This document shows, in pieces, positions 61,729 to 64,000 of a stretch of 64,000 bases of DNA. Both the position numbers and the translations under genes were made by a program. Every line of letters begins with the position of its first letter. Positions within the stretch are counted from its first letter, which is position 1. The notes under the pieces are model-generated. The model was not told the DNA's origin and ran no database searches. It was given only the letters and a program-made list of their open reading frames with translations. The stretch comes from Rhizobium mesoamericanum STM3625 (lineage in GTDB: Bacteria; Pseudomonadota; Alphaproteobacteria; Rhizobiales; Rhizobiaceae): positions 1,328,382 through 1,392,381 of the forward strand of contig NZ_HF536772.1 in assembly GCF_000312665.1 (NCBI RefSeq), written 5' to 3'.

Positions 61729-61794
61729 AATTTCCGGGCATGCGTTCCTTAGCCGGAGTCCGGCCACTGATGGTAATTGACAGGAGATCGCGCC

Positions 61795-62991
61795 ATGGCT
61801 GAAGCCGCGCTTTACGACACCTACTCTCGTGCCCCGCTGCGGTTCGAGCGAGGAGAAGGCGTGTGGCTGATCACCGAAACGGGCGAGCGATATCTTGATT
61901 TCGGCGCGGGCGTTGCCGTGACCTCCGTCGGTCACGGCCATCCGCATGTCGTGGGTGCGCTGAAGGAGCAGGCCGACAAGGTCTGGCACTTGTCCAATAT
62001 TTATGAGATCCCCGGTCAGGAAGCGCTCGCGAAGCGGCTGACCGAGGCAACCTTCGCCGACAAGGTGTTCTTCACGAACTCCGGCGCGGAAGCGCTGGAA
62101 TGCGCGATCAAGACCGCGCGCCGCTATCAGTTTTCGAAGGGCCACCCTGAGCGCTTCCATATCATCACCTTTGAAGGTGCTTTCCATGGCCGCACGCTGG
62201 CGACGATCGCTGCCGGTGGCCAGGAAAAATACCTTGAAGGCTTTGGTCCAAAGGCGCCCGGCTTCGATCAGGTTCCTTTCGGCGACGTCGATGCCGTTCG
62301 CGGTGCCATCACCAGCGAGACAGCCGCGATCCTCATAGAGCCGATTCAGGGCGAAGGCGGCGTTCGCCCGGCGACTAACGCGTTTCTAAAGGCGCTTCGC
62401 GAGATTTGCGACGAGAACGGATTGCTGCTGATCTTTGATGAAGTGCAGACCGGCGTCGGCCGCACGGGCAAGCTCTTTGCGTACGAGTGGTCCGGCGCCA
62501 CCCCCGACATCATGGCAGTCGCCAAGGGCATTGGGGGCGGCTTCCCGCTCGGCGCCTGCCTTGCGACGGCGGACGCGGCTTCCGGTATGAAGGCTGGCAC
62601 GCATGGCTCGACCTATGGCGGCAATCCACTTGCGATGGCTGTCGGCAGTGCCGTCCTCGACGTGGTTCTCGCGGACGGCTTTCTGCAGCAGGTGCGGGAT
62701 GTCTCGCTGGTTTTCCGTCAAGGGCTGGCGTCCCTCAAGGATCGCTATCCTGATATCATCGAGGACGTTCGCGGCGAGGGGCTGCTGCTTGGCGTCAAGG
62801 CTGCCGTGCCGTCCTCCGAGCTGCTGCAGGCGATCCGTGCCGCTCATCTGCTCGGTGTGCCGGCCGGTGACAACGTCATTCGTCTTCTGCCGCCCCTGAT
62901 CGTCACTGCCGACGAAGCCCGCGAAGGCCTTGTACGCCTCGAGCGCGCCGCCGAAGGCTTGCGTGCTTCGAAGGTCAAAAAGACGGCTTAA
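61795..62991 (+). CDS. argD: Acetylornithine aminotransferase
   Basis: 398-residue PLP enzyme of arginine synthesis: N-acetylglutamate-semialdehyde to N-acetylornithine. [38 protein letters not shown], and PLP-lysine Lys244 in [15 protein letters not shown]. Start at MAEAALYD with GGAG upstream. It precedes argF by 42 bp; both likely form one operon. Confidence 0.95.
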   Translation: MAEAALYDTYSRAPLRFERGEGVWLITETGERYLDFGAGVAVTSVGHGHPHVVGALKEQADKVWHLSNIYEIPGQEALAKRLTEATFADKVFFTNSGAEALECAIKTARRYQFSKGHPERFHIITFEGAFHGRTLATIAAGGQEKYLEGFGPKAPGFDQVPFGDVDAVRGAITSETAAILIEPIQGEGGVRPATNAFLKALREICDENGLLLIFDEVQTGVGRTGKLFAYEWSGATPDIMAVAKGIGGGFPLGACLATADAASGMKAGTHGSTYGGNPLAMAVGSAVLDVVLADGFLQQVRDVSLVFRQGLASLKDRYPDIIEDVRGEGLLLGVKAAVPSSELLQAIRAAHLLGVPAGDNVIRLLPPLIVTADEAREGLVRLERAAEGLRASKVKKTA

Positions 62992-63033
62992 TGGACAGTG
63001 CCTGTCGCAAGACGGGCGTGATAGGTAAAGACA

Positions 63034-63951
63034 ATGGCTTCCCCAAAACACTTCCTCGATCTCTCCGCCGTCACGGCATCCGACCTGCGGCTTATCATGA
63101 ATGACGCAATGTCACGCAAGCAGGCCTTCAAGTCCGGGCAGGGCGATAAGCCGCTCGCCGGCAAGATGCTGGCGATGATCTTCGAGAAGCCCTCGACCCG
63201 CACCCGCGTTTCCTTCGACGTCGGTATGCGCCAGCTCGGCGGCGAGACGCTGTTCCTGTCGGGCACCGAGATGCAGCTCGGCCGCGCTGAAACGATCGGG
63301 GATACGGCAAAGGTATTGTCGCGCTACGTCGATGCGATCATGATCCGCACGACCGATCATGCCCGCATGCTGGAGCTTGCCGAACACGCAACGGTCCCCG
63401 TTATCAATGCGCTGACCGATGATACGCATCCCTGCCAGATCATGGCTGATATCATGACATTCGAGGAGCATCGCGGCCCGATCAAGGGCAAGACGATCGC
63501 CTGGACCGGCGACGGCAACAACGTGTTGCATTCGCTTGTCGAAGGAGCTGCACGTTTCGGCTATCGCATGAATATGGCGGTCCCCCTTGGTTCCGAGCCG
63601 AAGGATCACTATTTGAACTGGGCCCGCAATGAGGGCGCCGAAATCATGCTTTGCCATGATGCAGACCGTGCGGTCGCCGGCGTCGATTGTGTGGTGACCG
63701 ATACCTGGGTCTCCATGAATCAGGAACATCGGGCCCGGGGTCACAACGTCTTTCAGCCTTATCAGGTCAACGCGGCTTTGATGGCGCAGGCCGACAAGGA
63801 TGCATTGTTCATGCATTGCCTGCCCGCCCATCGTGGTGAGGAGGTCACGGACGAGGTGATCGATGGCCCGCAATCCGTGGTCTTCGATGAGGCGGAAAAC
63901 CGTCTTCATGCGCAGAAGTCGATTCTTGCTTGGTGCCTGGGCGCGATCTGA
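63034..63951 (+). CDS. argF: Ornithine carbamoyltransferase
   Basis: 305-residue cytosolic enzyme forming citrulline from ornithine and carbamoyl phosphate. Carbamoyl-P motif STRTR at 54-58, HPCQIMAD near 130, ornithine-side motif DTWVSM, and [10 protein letters not shown] near the end. Complete. Downstream 49 bp contain only a small GGCC hairpin. Confidence 0.96.
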   Translation: MASPKHFLDLSAVTASDLRLIMNDAMSRKQAFKSGQGDKPLAGKMLAMIFEKPSTRTRVSFDVGMRQLGGETLFLSGTEMQLGRAETIGDTAKVLSRYVDAIMIRTTDHARMLELAEHATVPVINALTDDTHPCQIMADIMTFEEHRGPIKGKTIAWTGDGNNVLHSLVEGAARFGYRMNMAVPLGSEPKDHYLNWARNEGAEIMLCHDADRAVAGVDCVVTDTWVSMNQEHRARGHNVFQPYQVNAALMAQADKDALFMHCLPAHRGEEVTDEVIDGPQSVVFDEAENRLHAQKSILAWCLGAI

Positions 63952-64000
63952 ACCATACTGGACGCCACATCAGGCCGAAAGGGCCTGTGGCCGTGCGAGC

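Larger units (their letters stand above)
61368..61794. other. Divergent gcrA / argD intergenic region
   Basis: 427 bp. Contains the GANTC cluster, a TTGACA / 17-nt / AATAGT promoter-like sequence (61671-61699) pointing at argD, and a tight terminator-like hairpin in the predicted argD leader. Confidence 0.6.

Overview
The window (about 60% G+C) reads as a chromosomal segment of a Rhizobiaceae alphaproteobacterium (Rhizobium / Agrobacterium / Sinorhizobium type). The indications are gene content and order: phoR-pstSCAB-phoU-phoB, gcrA with clustered GANTC sites, argD-argF, a bcsN-bcsA-bcsB-bcsZ-TPR cellulose operon, and a sigma-EcfG-type promoter. No replication origin, CRISPR array, prophage or plasmid function is visible. 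One IS110-type insertion sequence and one tRNA gene (Thr, anticodon CGT) are present.

Layout. 0-11.9 kb: housekeeping and central metabolism (MgtC/DUF4010 membrane protein, pyrE, PfkB-type sugar kinase, alpha/beta hydrolase, GNAT, pgi, long-chain acyl-CoA ligase, PRC-barrel stress protein, GH2 beta-mannosidase, glyoxalase I). 11.9-17.3 kb: an osmF-yehY-yehX-yehW-type osmoprotectant ABC transporter and a divergent LysR regulator with an extra N-terminal HTH. 17.4-19.2 kb: cutC and the IS110 element, inserted at the very 3' end of a dehydrogenase gene. 19.2-28.4 kb: a sugar regulon (zinc dehydrogenase, ribose-type ABC transporter, FucU mutarotase, aldose dehydrogenase, UxaA-type dehydratase, GntR regulator), probably for an L-fucose-like sugar, with two matching operator-like sites.

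28.4-41.8 kb is the most distinctive part: a biofilm-matrix island. It has a LuxR-type regulator, an outer-membrane barrel protein, a CsgH-like curli chaperone, a curlin-repeat protein, and the cellulose operon. 42.4-48.7 kb is a loosely packed envelope region: several small exported proteins, a GGGN-repeat protein, and a class A penicillin-binding protein whose C-terminus ends in a BA14K-like cysteine motif. Two exact copies of a 20-bp sequence containing GGACCTAGGTCC lie in this region.

49.3-64 kb is conserved core: tRNA-Thr, a nitronate monooxygenase-like flavoprotein, a membrane-anchored unknown, PPK2, the whole phosphate-sensing and uptake cluster with a Pho box, gcrA, argD and argF.

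Recurring themes: perfect GC-rich hairpins follow the genes for abundant exported proteins (pstS, osmF-like, the sugar-binding protein, the curlin gene), which suggests differential expression within operons. Two local regulators carry duplicated DNA-binding domains. A TTGACGTTTACG-type palindrome is shared by the acyl-CoA ligase and nitronate monooxygenase promoters, suggesting a fatty-acid / branched-chain amino-acid regulator.
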